In this document: one piece after another, positions 19,780-34,100 of the stretch | Layout: each line of letters opens with the position of its first letter | Numbering within the stretch: the stretch's first letter is position 1 | Assembly: GCF_048771995.1 (NCBI RefSeq) | Contig: NC_133026.1 | Coordinates: 60,947,001 to 61,011,000 of the forward strand | Source of the DNA: Taeniopygia guttata | Lineage: Eukaryota; Chordata; Aves; Passeriformes; Estrildidae | DNA: 64,000 bases | Direction of reading: 5' to 3' | Translations under genes and position numbers: made by a program | The notes under the pieces: model-generated | What the model was told of the DNA's origin: nothing | The model's database searches: none | What the model saw: the letters and a program-made list of their open reading frames with translations, nothing else

Positions 19780-22700
19780 AGCGGTTTTTTGTATGCAATT
19801 TAGTATTTCAGAGTACCAAAATAACTGTCTGAAGAGCAGAGCCACAGAAAACCATTGGTACAGCAGGTGTGACCAGCTGTCTGAAGTTGTTCAGAGTAGG
19901 TGAAAATATTGAAAACCAAATTACTCAATAGAAGAGATGATTGCATGAGCCAGCAGCTTCCCCTGGAAGTGTAAACTGAGCTGCTTGCCCCTACAGGGAA
20001 CGGGGAAAGTCGTGGTTTTTTGAAATGGCACATGAACTTGGTCTGCAATACGCGGTTGCAAAGGCTCTGGTAGGCTTGCAAAGGAGACTGTGTATTGCAG
20101 CTTGCAGATGTGAATACAATCATCTCTGCACCAAGTGCTCCAAAACCCCAATGCCTTGCAAACAAAAAGTACTAGCACAAAACCCATGCAAAAACTTGGA
20201 GCACTTTAGTGTTGAGATTCTGGGCTTTGTTTCAGCATTTTAGCAAAAAAAGCTGCTGCTGCTGTAGACAGCAAAGCAGGGCTCAAAAACTCCATTTTAA
20301 TTTCATCTTTATCTTTATTTGCACAAACACAGTCAATGTGTGCAAGATACATGACTGAAGGCTTTTAGGGCAGCAATTACCAGGCAATCAGAAGAAAGAT
20401 AAAAACTTGCATAAAAGTACAAATCAGCTTTATGAAGAGACTGATGTCTGTCTGTATTTATTGTGTTGGTATCAGCATTCAGTAACTGAACTGTAACTCA
20501 ATTACATTGAGACAAGATTGGTTTTCTACAGACACGGTGCACAAAACAAAACCTCAGCAATAAGAATCTCAATAAAATCAGCTTCATATTCAACCATTTC
20601 AAAAAACCCAGCAAACCTACTGGCCAATAGTCCCCTCCCATAATTTATGTCCCACAATAAGATGGTTGTGTTTTTCCATAATACTCCATGCTTTTTTTTC
20701 CTGTGCTCTTGTCAGAACAAATGATTGACAAGGGCTGACTCCAGCAGAGAAAACTGGCATGCTATCTGTATTCACATTTCTAAATAATAATATGCTGCTT
20801 CAACTATCCTCTTGAGAAGGATTTTGTTTGTAGAACTACTGCATGAACACAGCCCTCACTAAGTTCAAAGCAGGGTAATTTTGAGAAGATGTCTTAACTG
20901 AGTAAAATGGTAGAAAATGTAATTTTAATGAGTTAAAGAGATACAAGATGAGAGACTGAAACATTAGAAATCTCAATATAAAATCAGGAACTTAGCCTTA
21001 GTCTTAGCAAAGCAGCATTCATAAATCTACACGCACCACATAAAAAAATTCTGCTTGCAAAAATCTTTGGTTTATATTAACCCTTAGGAACGCAAAATTA
21101 AGAAGTCAGCCTGATTGCAGTTAAACTTCCTGGGAGGGAATTGGTAAATTCTTGAGCACATTGAGTACTTGAGTCCCTGTTCAAAACCAATTTGCTACAG
21201 GCTGCTGGTTTGAGTAGACAACATACGAGTTTCTTCCAGTGAAATAGAGGATTACAGTGGCTGCATTCCCCCCCCTCCCCTCCCCCCCTTTCTCCATTTT
21301 GGCCTCTCCTAAGCAGAGCCAGACTTTATATAACAAAACTCTGAGAAGTATTTGTTCACTGTGCTATGATGAGTAATCCAGACTTTGTACTTCTGCTAAC
21401 AGACTTCCTACGAAAGCCTTTTGGTTTGGATTTAAATACAAAAAACACCACCACCCACCACCAATTGCCTGCTTTTTGTCTGATTCATACAGCTGAAATT
21501 GCTCATCCTAGGAAATACATACCATAGTGTGGATAAGGAAGACAGTTATCTCTACATTTTATGTCACCTTATACTAGAGATAAATTTACTACAGATAAAT
21601 TGACATAGATGAGTTAACTCAGAGCATGTGTAGTTATACTTCTGCTGTTCTATGTTTGTACGTGTCTACACATGACCAAAATCCTCATAAAGTACATAAA
21701 CCTGATCACATCTTGGAGATGGATGTTTGTCGTTGTTTACTATGATTTATTACAGAAATAAGACCAGTCCAGTTCTCTTGCACCTATTGAGATAAAAAGG
21801 TACAACTGAAATCAGAACTTGGCGTTTGGTTTGGGTTTCCTGTTTTTATTGTAGTGAACTGCTAGTTCTATCGTATTATCTTGTGGTACGATCTAAATGC
21901 GTGCTATTAGCCATATTCATTAAGAGGTCTACGCAATCCAGACTACTTAGTAACAATAAAAGACAAAAACCCCAGCCAAAATCCTGGAGAGTGCAGCCTG
22001 TCTGGAAACATGCTGAACATGCAGGGTGGCTGCTGGCAATTCAGATAATGAACTCATCACAGCAGCCAGAAAATGTATCTTCAGGACAGGTGGGAATTCA
22101 AACAACCAGCACGTATAAACACTTATATTTTAAAATAATTTTATGGAAAATCGTATGCAGTCATTTTGGTAAAGCGTTTTTCTCTCAACATGAGAGAAAA
22201 TGCTCACAGAAAAGAGAAAAAAAAATGCAGTCCAGAGGTTAAACTGAGGATTTCAACTTTTTGTGCACAGAAAAGTGGACAAGAAAAATAAAATTCAAGT
22301 AATGATTTCACATAAATATTTAGTCTAAGACAATTCCTTGCTAGCTGTATCATCCAAATTTTTATCTGTGAGAGTCAAACAAGTTAAATGCTTGAAACAA
22401 TATTCATTAGGCAATTTTATAAAAAAATCCTGCAATGGAACTAATTTGGGGAATTATTTAGTTGATATTTCTGTTGTGGTTATCCATATCTCTCACAAGG
22501 GCATGTTACTACTGGAAGAAATAACTTACATCAGTACAATTTGTTGCTCAAAGTACTGAACTCCCCAACATGGAATGACTAGGGCATGGCCTTTCTCATG
22601 ATCTACATTATTTCTTAGCACAGCTTCTGTAAGAGAAAAAGAGATCGCGACATGTTGGATTTTGATGGTGTTACTTACAGCAGAAGCAATTCTTACCTGA

Positions 22701-24350
22701 TAGAATCCAAATTTTCTAATGACACTGCAATGTTTGGTATTTCCTTAAAGCACTACACTCTGAAAGGTAAATAAATACACCACTATACTAGCATGCAATT
22801 GCCCTTCAGTTAACTTCTCAGGGTAAACTTCAGGTAGTCAAAATCTAGAAAACAAATAAATGTGCTCTGTGATTTTTAAATTTCATTCTTTCATCTTGTT
22901 CGTTTGAACCAGTTTCACTAGGAGATTGGCTTCTGCTTGTTGAAAGCAGCATTGCCAATTCTACGTGGAGACTGCATAAATTGCTGAGAGAGGAAATGGA
23001 TGTTTTTGCCTTGGGTCTGTTTTGGAGGGATGGCTGTGGGGTGAAATGTTCACCTCTGAGTGCATCTGATCCTGATGGACTTTTCAATGGAGCATGGAGT
23101 TCTTCAAAGAGAGGAGATGACCCACTGTAAGGGGATATAAAAGAGATGCATATCAGCAGCAGGGAGAGAGCAGCAAGCAGCCACTCTCAGATTTTTACAG
23201 ATTGCTGCTAATTACCACAGAGAGGAAGGGAAAAGGTAGATAGTACTTGGCTTGGAGAGCAGCCATGTGGCACAATGGCTTTGAAACATTAACTTCTTGT
23301 TACCAGTATTTTGGTAGCCCATTAAACAGCATTGTCTGATGGATCTGCCCTGTGGGGCATGATTTCTGCTTCCATTGGAGGCTGAGGAATGGAGCACCAC
23401 CTCTGAACCCTTTGCCAACCTGTGCTGCCCTCTGAAGGTGAGCACATGCTGGTCCAGCATCGGAAAAAATCACACCTTGCTTTATTCCTCCAAAGGCATT
23501 TCAGAGGACCATCAGGATAAAAATATTAATCTAATTAATTAAGCTTAATTCATGCAACAAGAAAGTTCCAACCAACTACAACAAAGTGAATTGAGTTAAA
23601 AAGAAAAGCACGCAAATGTATGTAAATGAAGCTTATTTAAATACTTGTCTTTAGAACAACACTTTACTCAAAGAATTCAGAAACTACTTAAGATAGGAGA
23701 ACATAGAAAAGTTTAAAGAATATGATTCAAACCCTCTAACAGTACACAATCATGCAAAAGGTTCAATTTCTGAAACATTTCAGTTACACCAGGATCTTTG
23801 GCTTGATCCTTACATCACACAGAAATTTGTATGAAGGGAGTCTCATAACAAAATTAATCTCCAATACAAATCACAAAGTTTTGGAGGCTGTATATCCAAA
23901 ACTTTTGATCAAGGCCAATGGTCAGCAATCTGTCATGAGAATTAAGAGCATAAGCAGAATAAAGTTGGCTTCTGGACTTGGCACTGCATTCTCAGCCCAC
24001 AGACCTTCTGGCTTGTGAACGCTGCTCTGAATGAGCTCCAGACGAGGGGCTGTGGCAACTCCTCTGATCTAAGCCCCACACTGCACAAATCCCCACACAG
24101 CACAAATACCTCCGCTGTCAAGAAATACCCACTTGCTACTGGTGTGCTCCAGACAGCTGGAGCAGGTGGTTGGGTCATATCACAGCTGGAGAGAGGTGCA
24201 AAGAGCTCAGTATCACTCCAGTGGCCTTTCGTGACTACTGTGCTTAACAAAATGAATTAAACTTGTTCTGGAAAGTAGGGATAATAAAATTAAAGGGATA
24301 TCAAACTTTCAAAACCACAATGCTGTCATAGGAGTATTTAAACAAATACA
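19780..24350. other. Convergent intergenic region SERPINB1-WRNIP1
   Basis: No gene supported. It holds a C-rich tract (21268-21288, C8-T-C4-T-C7, G-quadruplex-capable on the minus strand) and a 9-bp inverted repeat CTGCAATAC/GTATTGCAG at 20043-20051 and 20092-20100. Short open frames here show no family features. Confidence 0.5.
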
Positions 24351-24370
24351 TAAACACTATTTGTAACAGC

Positions 24371-24376
24371 TTTATT
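24371..24376 (-). terminator. WRNIP1: Likely polyadenylation signal of WRNIP1
   Basis: AATAAA on the minus strand (TTTATT on plus), about 490 bp after the WRNIP1 stop, giving a 3' UTR of about 0.5 kb. Confidence 0.55.
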
Positions 24377-24866
24377 GGTTTAATAACTGTCGTACAAAAT
24401 TGGTCTCTGAAACATCATAAGAACAGAAATTACTCAATTAATAATTACTTACTGTAATTATATTTTTTACAGTATTTTAGGAGGGGGTACAATTTACTAT
24501 TTTTTTCTGGAAAACAGTATTCTCAAAATCTGAAACAGACACTTAAAAAGCAGCACAGTAATATTTCTTGTCTCACAGTAAGAGCCAGAAACACAAGTCT
24601 CTTGTTTTTTCTTAATTTCATTTAAACCACTGACAGCACTATATGGATAAAGCTTATTTTTGCATTTCTACACTGCCTAACTGCAATTCTTTACAAAATA
24701 CCTTCTGAACAACAGCAATAAAAGCAGAAAGGTAAAAAAATATCTGGAAGGCTTGGTGGCTTAAATCTTTCAACCATGGAAACAGCCAGCTGACACTGTA
24801 AGGAGAATTTTTATCCCAGTAGAAATGTATGAGTCATAAAATCAAAACCCATTCTGAGAACAGCAG

Positions 24867-25142
24867 TCATGTTTCTCGTTCCTTGAAGAAGTCTGTTCCT
24901 TTCAACTCTTCTGGTAGATAGTCCTGCTCCACAGGTTCCTTGTACATGGGGTTGTATTTGTAGCCTTTTCCATAGCCCAAGTTCTTCATGAGCCTTGTTG
25001 GTGCGTTTCTCAGGTGCAGAGGAACAGGGGGCAGTGGTCCCGTGTGCATCCTCAGGCATTCCTTGACATTGCCATAAGCCCTGTAAACCTCTATAGACTT
25101 TGGGGCTCTGGCAAAGTACACTACACACTGTGCTAGAATCAC
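24867..25142 (-). CDS. WRNIP1: WRNIP1 exon 7
   Basis: 91 codons plus [23 protein letters not shown] ... [20 protein letters not shown] ... [16 protein letters not shown]. Very close to the human C-terminus as recalled. Confidence 0.95.
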   Translation of the reverse strand: MILAQCVVYFARAPKSIEVYRAYGNVKECLRMHTGPLPPVPLHLRNAPTRLMKNLGYGKGYKYNPMYKEPVEQDYLPEELKGTDFFKERET

Positions 25143-28100
25143 CTGCAAACAAGCAGAGGGAAATGTTAAATGACTTCTTTTAAGTTCTTTGGGAAAAGGT
25201 CTGCTATTCAGGTTGTTTGTACAGCATGGCAGGAATTGTGCTTCTAAACTGACCTCTGCCTGCTACTGTAATATGAATACTATTATTTAACAACATCACA
25301 ACTCCATGGTTTTCACTACTAGAAAATAATAGCTACTTTATCTGTCATATAAAAAAGCAGACAGAGAAAAATTATCTATGTTCATGTATCACATTTTAAC
25401 AATAAATATGCAGTAACTTTTATTTTAAACCACAGCATCAAGAGCTGAACATTTAAGGGCTACAATGTTCTACTGTCAAAGAAGGGGCATGCAGAATGAA
25501 CAAGTAACTTAGTTTGCACTGTCCTTGCAATCTGCTTCTTTTTATAGTTACAGACAGGTTTTACAGATTGCAGAACTTTTAAATCAGTGAATTAATGAAG
25601 CATTTACCTCACACTCAGGCATTCCAATGAAGTGACAGCCTTGATAAGCAGCAACTGCTTGTGTTAAAGCCAGAGGATCTGCCAGTCCTACCAAATGGGA
25701 TCAGATAAAAGCAGGCTAAAATCAATTTACTTTACTTAATATCTTTTTTTTTTAAACTTTTTTTTTCCTTTTCTGTAAGGTATCCATGCACATTTTAGAG
25801 CTGCTTTCTCAGATATTGGAATTCCTGGTACAATACCACTCCATACATAAGATACACCCCCTCTATCCACAAGCTTTCCTCCTGGATATGATTTAGACTG
25901 AATCTGCTGCCACACAGTGGCAGCCTGAGCAGTAACTGACCACATATGATTCTCCTACTTTTTGAAATTAATTAAAAAAGAAATGGGGAAATATTGCTAT
26001 ACAGACATAGCTTCCCCAGGTCTCCTAACTCTTCACCCATCACATACGTGCTAAAAGTGTTGCTGGATCTGCTACTTTTGATAAGTAAATAAAGATGCCT
26101 TACAGCCATCAAACCTGAGGTTTGCAGGTCAGGGTAGGTATTCATGTGCCAGACTTAGAAAATCAGACATCCCTAAAATACACACTCTGTTGGCACAAGT
26201 TTACTGGTGACCTACAACCAGCAGGTTTTAAAAGAATCCATATTAATACACACCAACCCTGATCTCAAAAACATTTGTCTTTCCTGAAACAGGCAATCAT
26301 CACAATGACACCTCATGTAGGTCTCTGCCTGCATGCATTTCAGTATTTTGTACCTATTCTGCATATAACTGTTTTGGGTTTGTTTGTTTCTCAAAAGCCA
26401 ACTTTTAGAAACCAGAGAAGCCTGGCTTCATTCAACGTGGTATTCCAATGTGAAATACTGCAAATACTGACCTATATCCTCACTTGCAAACCTCACCAGC
26501 CTCCTTGCCACATAGAGTGGATCCTCACCGCCCTCAAGCATTCGAGCAAGCCAGTAAAGGGAAGCGTTTTCATCAGAGCCTCTCATAGACTTGTGCAGGG
26601 CAGAGATGCAGTTGTAATGTTCTTCTCCTGTTTAGGATGGGGGAGAAGCAATACACAAAGCTGTTAAGAGGAAATGAAATGAAATGCATTTAAGGGAACA
26701 GAATATATTTTACGAGGTCACATCAGTAAACAAAAGCTGCTTTTTCAGGTTCTTTTTATGGGTATGTGGTTACAGCCTTCATTAATGTTTTCAGTGCCTC
26801 CATGGTTTCCCATGTGAATCATTCCCTAATTACATAAGCAAAACAGAGAACAGAGCAACTTCTGATGAAAAGGAAGTTGTTTTGGTTTTTTGTTTTTTTA
26901 AACATTGCTAGGCAAACAATTTGGGTTTTGTAACCTAACTGCCTTCCCTTCAGAAAAGAAAAAAAAAAAAAAAAAAAAAGATAACCCCAGATACTTCAAG
27001 CAGTTAGGAAGAAAACTCTACATAAGTAGCTTATAACTGCCAAAAAGTACAAGCACATACAAATAACTGATCATTGCTTTTGGACACACACAGAGCTCTG
27101 AGAAGACAACACAAGAATCAGACAAATCCAGTGATACAGGTTATTACTGGACACAGTGATACTGTAGTGTTATTTTAGAAAAAAGACATTTCACATCATC
27201 TAAAACTTGAAAATAAAGTGCACAGTAAAACACAAGTTTGATATGCTGTATAGGGGTGAGAAAAAAGGAAATACCATGGATATACAATGATGGAACATCA
27301 TACAATTTGGAAAATACAGAATTGCAGTGCATTACCCTGGCAAACCCCTAAGAAATGCTGAATTCAGCTGTAAACACCTGCACTACTGCAACAACACTTG
27401 AAACGCCAGACTGCTAAGTAAAAAGTGGGAAGACTGAAAGAAATACAAGATTTTTTTTTTATATTAAAGCTTAATATATGATTAGATTTTAAATCCAAGG
27501 AGAAACAAAGCTATTCCATAGATCTTCTAAGGCTACACTTAAAAACAGGGAGTCAGGATTACAAACACTGAATGAGAACCTTTCCTGCTTACAATTTTCC
27601 TCTGTGCAACTGGTTTTGATTCTTATGCATGTGTTTTAATCAAAATTGTAAGGATATTTTGCTGCAATATTTTTAAACTTTCCATGTTATCTGCCTTTTT
27701 TATTTTTTCAAGTGCCTGGCATTCCTTGGCTCACAGCTAAGTATGTATTTTAAAGGCAACTGGCTGCATGCACAGCCATCTGTTAGTATTCCTCTTCTTC
27801 CTAGGGCTAAAAGGATTTACAGCCTGAGGGCCACATCAGAACACACCAGTCACTTGTAGGCCCTGAAAAATAAAAGGGCTGCCTGAGTGAGTTGGAGAAC
27901 TAAAATCTTCACAGTGCTGCAGTTGCTCCTTTGGTAGCCAGCATGATCTCCACCTCCCAGGTCCACTGCCCCCATCTCTGCTCCTGCCGGGGTGTGATTC
28001 CCTGGGGAATTCAGCACGAGATGCCGGCAGCGCAGGCAGTCAGACAGCTATTTTCGCTAGGACTCCACACAAAGAGCCCTGGTATGCAGCCCTCACTCGA

Positions 28101-31100
28101 GCCAACACAAACAGCACGTACCATGCTCCATCATAACACTTGAGGCAGGAGCAATAACTCCAAGCAGCTGAACTCGCATCATCCTCTTGCAAGAGGCGTC
28201 TCTCGGTCTCTTAAAAGTAAGGAAGATGGCCTTTAAATATCTCCAGAGGTTGCACTCACCCAGATTTTTCTGCTGGAGGCTTTTATATGCTGCTTGGGCT
28301 ACTGTAAAGTGTTATATGTGGGGATACCAGCTAGAGAGGCAGAAGGAATCCAGCAGATAGGTTTGGTCTAGATATATATACCTGCAGGTAACTTCAGACT
28401 TCAGGCTGAGAAGGGAATTAGTTTTCGCCTTTTATTTCCTTCCTTACAAAGTTAGTGTTGGTGAAAGGGCTACAATGACAATACTTATACATCAGTATAA
28501 TCACATTGCATTGTCAATTAAAGACAAAATACAGTGATGTGCACTGGAGAGAGATCTTACATTTCTGTCTAAAAATACAGTTTATAGATAGCCTGAGATA
28601 CCAAAAGCAGTTTCAAAAAAACTAGAACCTTTAGTAGACCTTTATTTATTAGCCTTCTTATGCTGGTTAGCTGACATACAGGTTTGGGCCTTATCAATTC
28701 AGTTGAGAGACAGACACATACCAGTTTATCTATCTCTGCTGTATTCCAGGTGCCTCCTGAATTCAAAACTATGAAGAGTTTTTGAAATCAAAATAAATTT
28801 TGATTTAAATGCTGTTCCCACAAAGGCAAATACCTTTTGAAACAAGATACTATACAAGAGGCTTTGTAGAAGAGATGGCTTTCTAGTGTCTGACATATAC
28901 AGATACAAGAATCTTGTTAAGATATGCCCAGAGTTGCTTTACATGCTCATGAGGAGTTTTCAGGCTAGTATAAGATTCTGATTTATCTCAAGTCATATGG
29001 GTAGAAGATAGGGAAAAGGTCTTGTTCACTGACCATAATTAATATTTGCGCTTCTTAAACAATTCCTATTCACAAAGCAGTGGGCAAAACTAAAATCAGT
29101 CCCCATCTCAAATTATTTTCTATCTTAGCCAAAGGTAAACATCAAACTGCTCATTGATAAAGGAAAGAAGAAAGCCTTGGAAGTAAGACTAGACCAACAG
29201 CATAAATAAAAAGACTTCTCATTCTGATCCAGCAGAATAAAACTGAGCTGGTGTGAGTGTGGTGATTTAACACCAGTGGGGAATCCAACTCCAAATAAGC
29301 CACTCCCCTACCCCAGCAATGATGCGCATGGTATGGAATAGCAACTTATTCCTGCCCACATGGCTCTAAGCTCTGCCCTGACAGCAAACCCAGGACAGTG
29401 AGATACCTTCTCTTTTCTCCTCCAGAGAATGTAAAGGAAAAAAACTGCGTTCCAGACTGCAGTATAAATTAACTTCAGCAAAATGCATTCCCAGTCTTTA
29501 CCATACATGAAATTATGTCATCTCAGACAGTGAAATTACTGACACTTACCTTATTAAATCAGTGTTGGCAGAGTGACACAATCTGTAAAAGGAAGGGGCA
29601 ACAATACAACGCTAAAAGAACTAGTCACTGCCCATCTGCTGGTAAACTTTAAGGAATTTGGTTTCTGCATCATTTTTCTAAAAGGATCAAAATTTAGCAA
29701 CTGCAATTAAAAGCTAAAATATGACTAATAGTTTTTGTTTACTTCTAACTGCAAGGGCTTCAGGCAGCTGCTGGAAGTGAAATTTGATTAAAGTTGTTTG
29801 TTTGTCCTTCCAGCTAAAATGCATAAACTATCTGCACAAAGACTTTCTTTATGTGTCTGCACACAGATTAGAACAACAGCCTAACAACTGCATTATGAAT
29901 GATTTCTTTCCTAGATTACTTAGTGAAAATACAGAAGAGAATGCTGAACTATACGTATTTGGCAAATTTTGCAGAAGGTAACAAAAAATCATGTAAAAAG
30001 TCCATATTTACACTCTGAACACTAATCAATTATTTGGTGCTTTCTACATGAACATGCAACATATGTATGTTGCTGCTATCACGATTAGACCCTCCACTTT
30101 AAAAGACATAAGACAAAAAGCATTTTATTTTAGAGGACTGTAGATCCCACCATCACAGCTGTGACTCAAAATGTGTTAGATAAAACATGCTACCAAGAAA
30201 AAAATTTTATGCAGTAGCCACCATCTGAAAGTCCTTTGTATTTAAAGAGGACAAACAACTACCTCTACTGTGGACAAAAGCAGTCAACCTGCAGTCAACA
30301 GTCAGTGGTCAACACAGACTATTCCAAAGGAGAGAGAAATTCTGAAAAGGCACATACTCGGGCAACCTGCTACTGTGACAATATTTGTGTCAGGCTTTCT
30401 GGCATTTATACAATCCAGAAAAACAGAGTTTTCACTGCTCTCACCATTCTGAAAATCTCTGACCAAAAAACGCACAATAAACCGCAACAAAAATTTCTGT
30501 ACCAGTGAAGGGCCTGACACATGCTACTCAGACTTTGTGCAAACCTCAAGAAGAGGCACTCTGTGCCATCTCTACCAGAGCAAGAAGGTGCAGGAGGGCT
30601 GGGAGCAATGGACCCAGCCAAGAGTTCTGTGTGACAGTGGCCACAAGGCGACAGCAAACACACAAGGGACCTACACGGTGCAAGAGACTCGTACCAGAGA
30701 ACCAATCAGATTTTCCACTTCCTTCTAATCACGACCTCTTTCTGCCACAGACCTCATAAAATTTTTTTTCTCCCTCCCCCTGCCTGCCCTCGACTTCTCA
30801 GCTGCCATTAGATCAGTATCTGCCCAGCTGCCTTTCTCCTGACAGTGAGTCATCATTATTTCTTTGTAGCAAGAAGGCTGCAAGTGGGCATAAGTTACAA
30901 CCAACCTCAAGAAACCTCTCATCACAGGTTTTGAACAGTGGCAGTTAAAAACGCATATCAGAAACAGTGGCAAAGAAAAAAAAAAGAAAATAAATCAGTT
31001 CTCCAAATGCTGCTTGGCATAATAATTTCATACTATTCTGCACAGCCATTCAAGTGTTGCTGAAGAACTAGCATATGCATTCAAGTGGATTCATCTAATC

Positions 31101-34100
31101 TGATACTCACTGATTTTTAACCCTCTAACATAAAATGGTTTAGCGGCCAAATACTGTGATGCCTAAGATTGCCAAGTCACAAATTTAGCAAGAGTAGTTA
31201 TCACACTAGGAAGCATTAAGTGCAATACGATTTATGTGGCCTGCCCTAAGCGAGCTACAGAATTCATTACCTTAAAAAGCAACTCTAAAAATAAAGCAAA
31301 CTACTCAGGTTTTGACATAACATATTGCTATGGATGTGAGCACTTCCAAGACTTTCAAGGCAGCAGAAGTGCAATGGAAGATATCCACCCCTTCAAGAAA
31401 AATGTTGCCATAAAATTCTTCTGCCCCTTTCACTGAAACCCTCATAGACCTTAAACAACAAATAATTTCACCATGCAACTAACTGTTCTCAGGACAGCAA
31501 ATAGGTATTTCAGCTAATCTACACTTCCTGGCTGAGAAGGAATTTGCAGCTGAACTACACCGTAGAGGAAAAGTAACTTTTAGGACAAACTTCAGTACAA
31601 CCACTGTTTCAGTTGAGCAGCTGGTACAAAAAAGGGAGAAGAAAGAGGAATTAGAGAAGTTACCGCATTTTGAGAACACTGCATCTCAGAAATTGCATCT
31701 GATACTCACCTGCTCGGTCATACAGGATGTGAGATCGCTGGAGCCCCTCCTTTACATGCTCTTCTGTTACCAGAATGCCATCTGCAGCACCACCTTTGGC
31801 AGTGGTGTTCAAAGGAGTGGTCCTTCCCACTGCTATTCTGGCCTGAACTGCCAACTGGAGTCCGTTCAGCCCAGTCCTGGCATCCCCATCGCAAAGATAG
31901 GCAAGTGTGTTCAGAGCTTTCTCCTCTATGTACACCGGCAATCTGCAACAGAATAACCACACACCCTTAGCCCCCATCACACTCCTCTCTCTGCTTCTTG
32001 TGCTGGAGATGACCTTTTTGATTTCTTGATACACAGCTGGGTTTAAGATTTGTCTTAACTCATCCTGCAGAGCCAGGGGCCCACCCTCTTCCTCCTGCTC
32101 CGATTCCTGCTAAATACAATTGCACATTAAAAATGTAGGGCAGGAGCTCTCATCTATTTAACCCCCTTATTTTTCCTCATCTCATTAAATTCAACAAAAA
32201 CCAGGGTTAGGTTTTTACCACAGCCCAATTCTGATACAGTCAGCTGAACTTTACAAGGTTTTACTCAACCAGCATTTCACTGCTAGCACTTCAAATTCCT
32301 TGGTGGAAGAACAGTGAAAAGGTAGGAAGCTATCCAAATGCAGGTGAGAGGAAATAGTGAATTATAAAGTCATTACGTAACATTTTGAACTACTAACAAC
32401 AAGAGGTATTATCAGTTGTTCTTCAGAAAGCAACAACTGGAAAGATTGTTTACAATGTAAAACCCATATTTTTTTGGTATTACAACTTAGTCACTGGGAT
32501 ACAAAAAAAAAAATCTTACTCAAAAGAAGCTGCATCCCAATACATGTCCATCACTCTTCTTGCCATCTACCGTTCTAAGTGTGCCAGAACTATACAAACA
32601 TGAAAAAGGGGAAATTCTAGTGAAATCATAATCTAAATGAATAAATCACTGAGATTAGCTCAGTTGATTGAAGCATGGTGTTGATAACATTAAGGGTTTG
32701 ATCCCTGTATGGGTCATTCACTTAAGAGCTGGACCTGATGATCCTTGTGGGTCCCCTCCAGCTCAGACTATTCAGTGATTCTATGAAGATGGGAAGACCT
32801 GATAAATGCAGCAGCTCGATCTCCTGAGACTAGTGAGTCCATGAAAAAATCTGTGAAACAACAGAGTGCTCAACTTTTTTCTCTAGGTTTTCATCTGCTA
32901 GGCTGCAGTTGTCATTGCTGGGACACATCCAAACCAGTTCACCTCTGCATGTTTCACAGGCACCCTGTTGAGGATTTAACCCTCAAACCTACTAAGTTAT
33001 GTAGACAAGGTAACATCTAAGGTGCTGCCAGGCAGAGGGTGTAACTGATCTGATTTGGAGACAGTAGCCAATGGAATTAAAACACGACGTTAATGGCCCT
33101 AACTGAGCTACTTCTAGTAGCTGCACTGTAAATCAAGAGTGACAGGTATCAGCAAGGATTAGCACATAGAGCTTGGTGTGAGAGGCCATTTCTTATGAAG
33201 CTCTTGTGTGTCAAATAATTAAGGATTCACAACAGCCCTGCACTTCATTTACCAAAAGATGTGTTACTATTATGACCAATGGTGTAGAAAAAGGCAGTGT
33301 CAGGGTTCCCAGACAGACATGTTCACTGATTTTCATTACTTGCCTTCTCTTCCTCCTTGCAAACCACTTTGCACTTGTCACACGAAAGAAAAAGACTGGA
33401 GGTTCAGGAAAAAGTTTAGCTGTTAATATTTGAGTTCTCTCATGGCCACACATTAAAAGGAAGAACTCGTAGAGCTGCAATCTTTAATCAACCACTATAA
33501 GTGAAAGCTGACAAATGTCTTCTAGGGGCAAATCCCAGGCTGCAGAGAATAGACAGTAGGAATCACACCCTGGCAAAAATAAATGCATCACATGCATCTT
33601 GTCATGACTTTTTTCCATCTCCTTATTTCCCAGGTATTTGATGAATCTAGTAAAAAAAAAATTAACACACATACAGTGGCACTTTTGCCAGGGTGTTTCC
33701 AACACCATCTTTGAACACAACTGCACAGGGACTTATCCAGTCAATTATCTCAAGCATCAAATTCCTTGGAAATCAGGAAGTAACATTCATCCCTAAGCAC
33801 TACATATGTGCACCAGATCTTTCATAAACATTAAATTAAAAAAGCCAGCAAGGAAAGCAAAAACTGTTTATAAAAAAACAGCACACGCTACACACAGACA
33901 TCTTGTTGCTAATACCTCCTTCAACAGAAATTATCCCAAATGTACAACATGCTGAGCACACACTTCTCACACACCAGCAGGGCATACTTGACAGAAGGTT
34001 TCACCTGCAAGGACTAAGCTCTTTGCCTGCTGCTTGCAGAGAAGCACACCCTGTGCTTGAGGCCTCTTCACATCGGTACCACAACTGCAGGCAGTGACTG

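Noticed and set aside
21268-21288. C-rich tract as a functional G-quadruplex
   Set aside because: It can form one in principle, but nothing nearby suggests a role; listed only within the intergenic description.
23134-23143. TATA-like GATATAAAAG followed by a purine-rich stretch, suggestive of an LTR promoter
   Set aside because: No matching ends, no target duplication and no internal element seen; too weak to call.
28220-28265. Phrase resembling a minus-strand CR1 piece (GGAGATATTTAAAGGCCATC)
   Set aside because: The expected following CR1 sequence is absent; a match this short can be chance.
32649-32723. Possible tRNA-Ile gene
   Set aside because: Stem positions are changed and the sequence continues directly into a CR1-type tail, so it is the head of a SINE.
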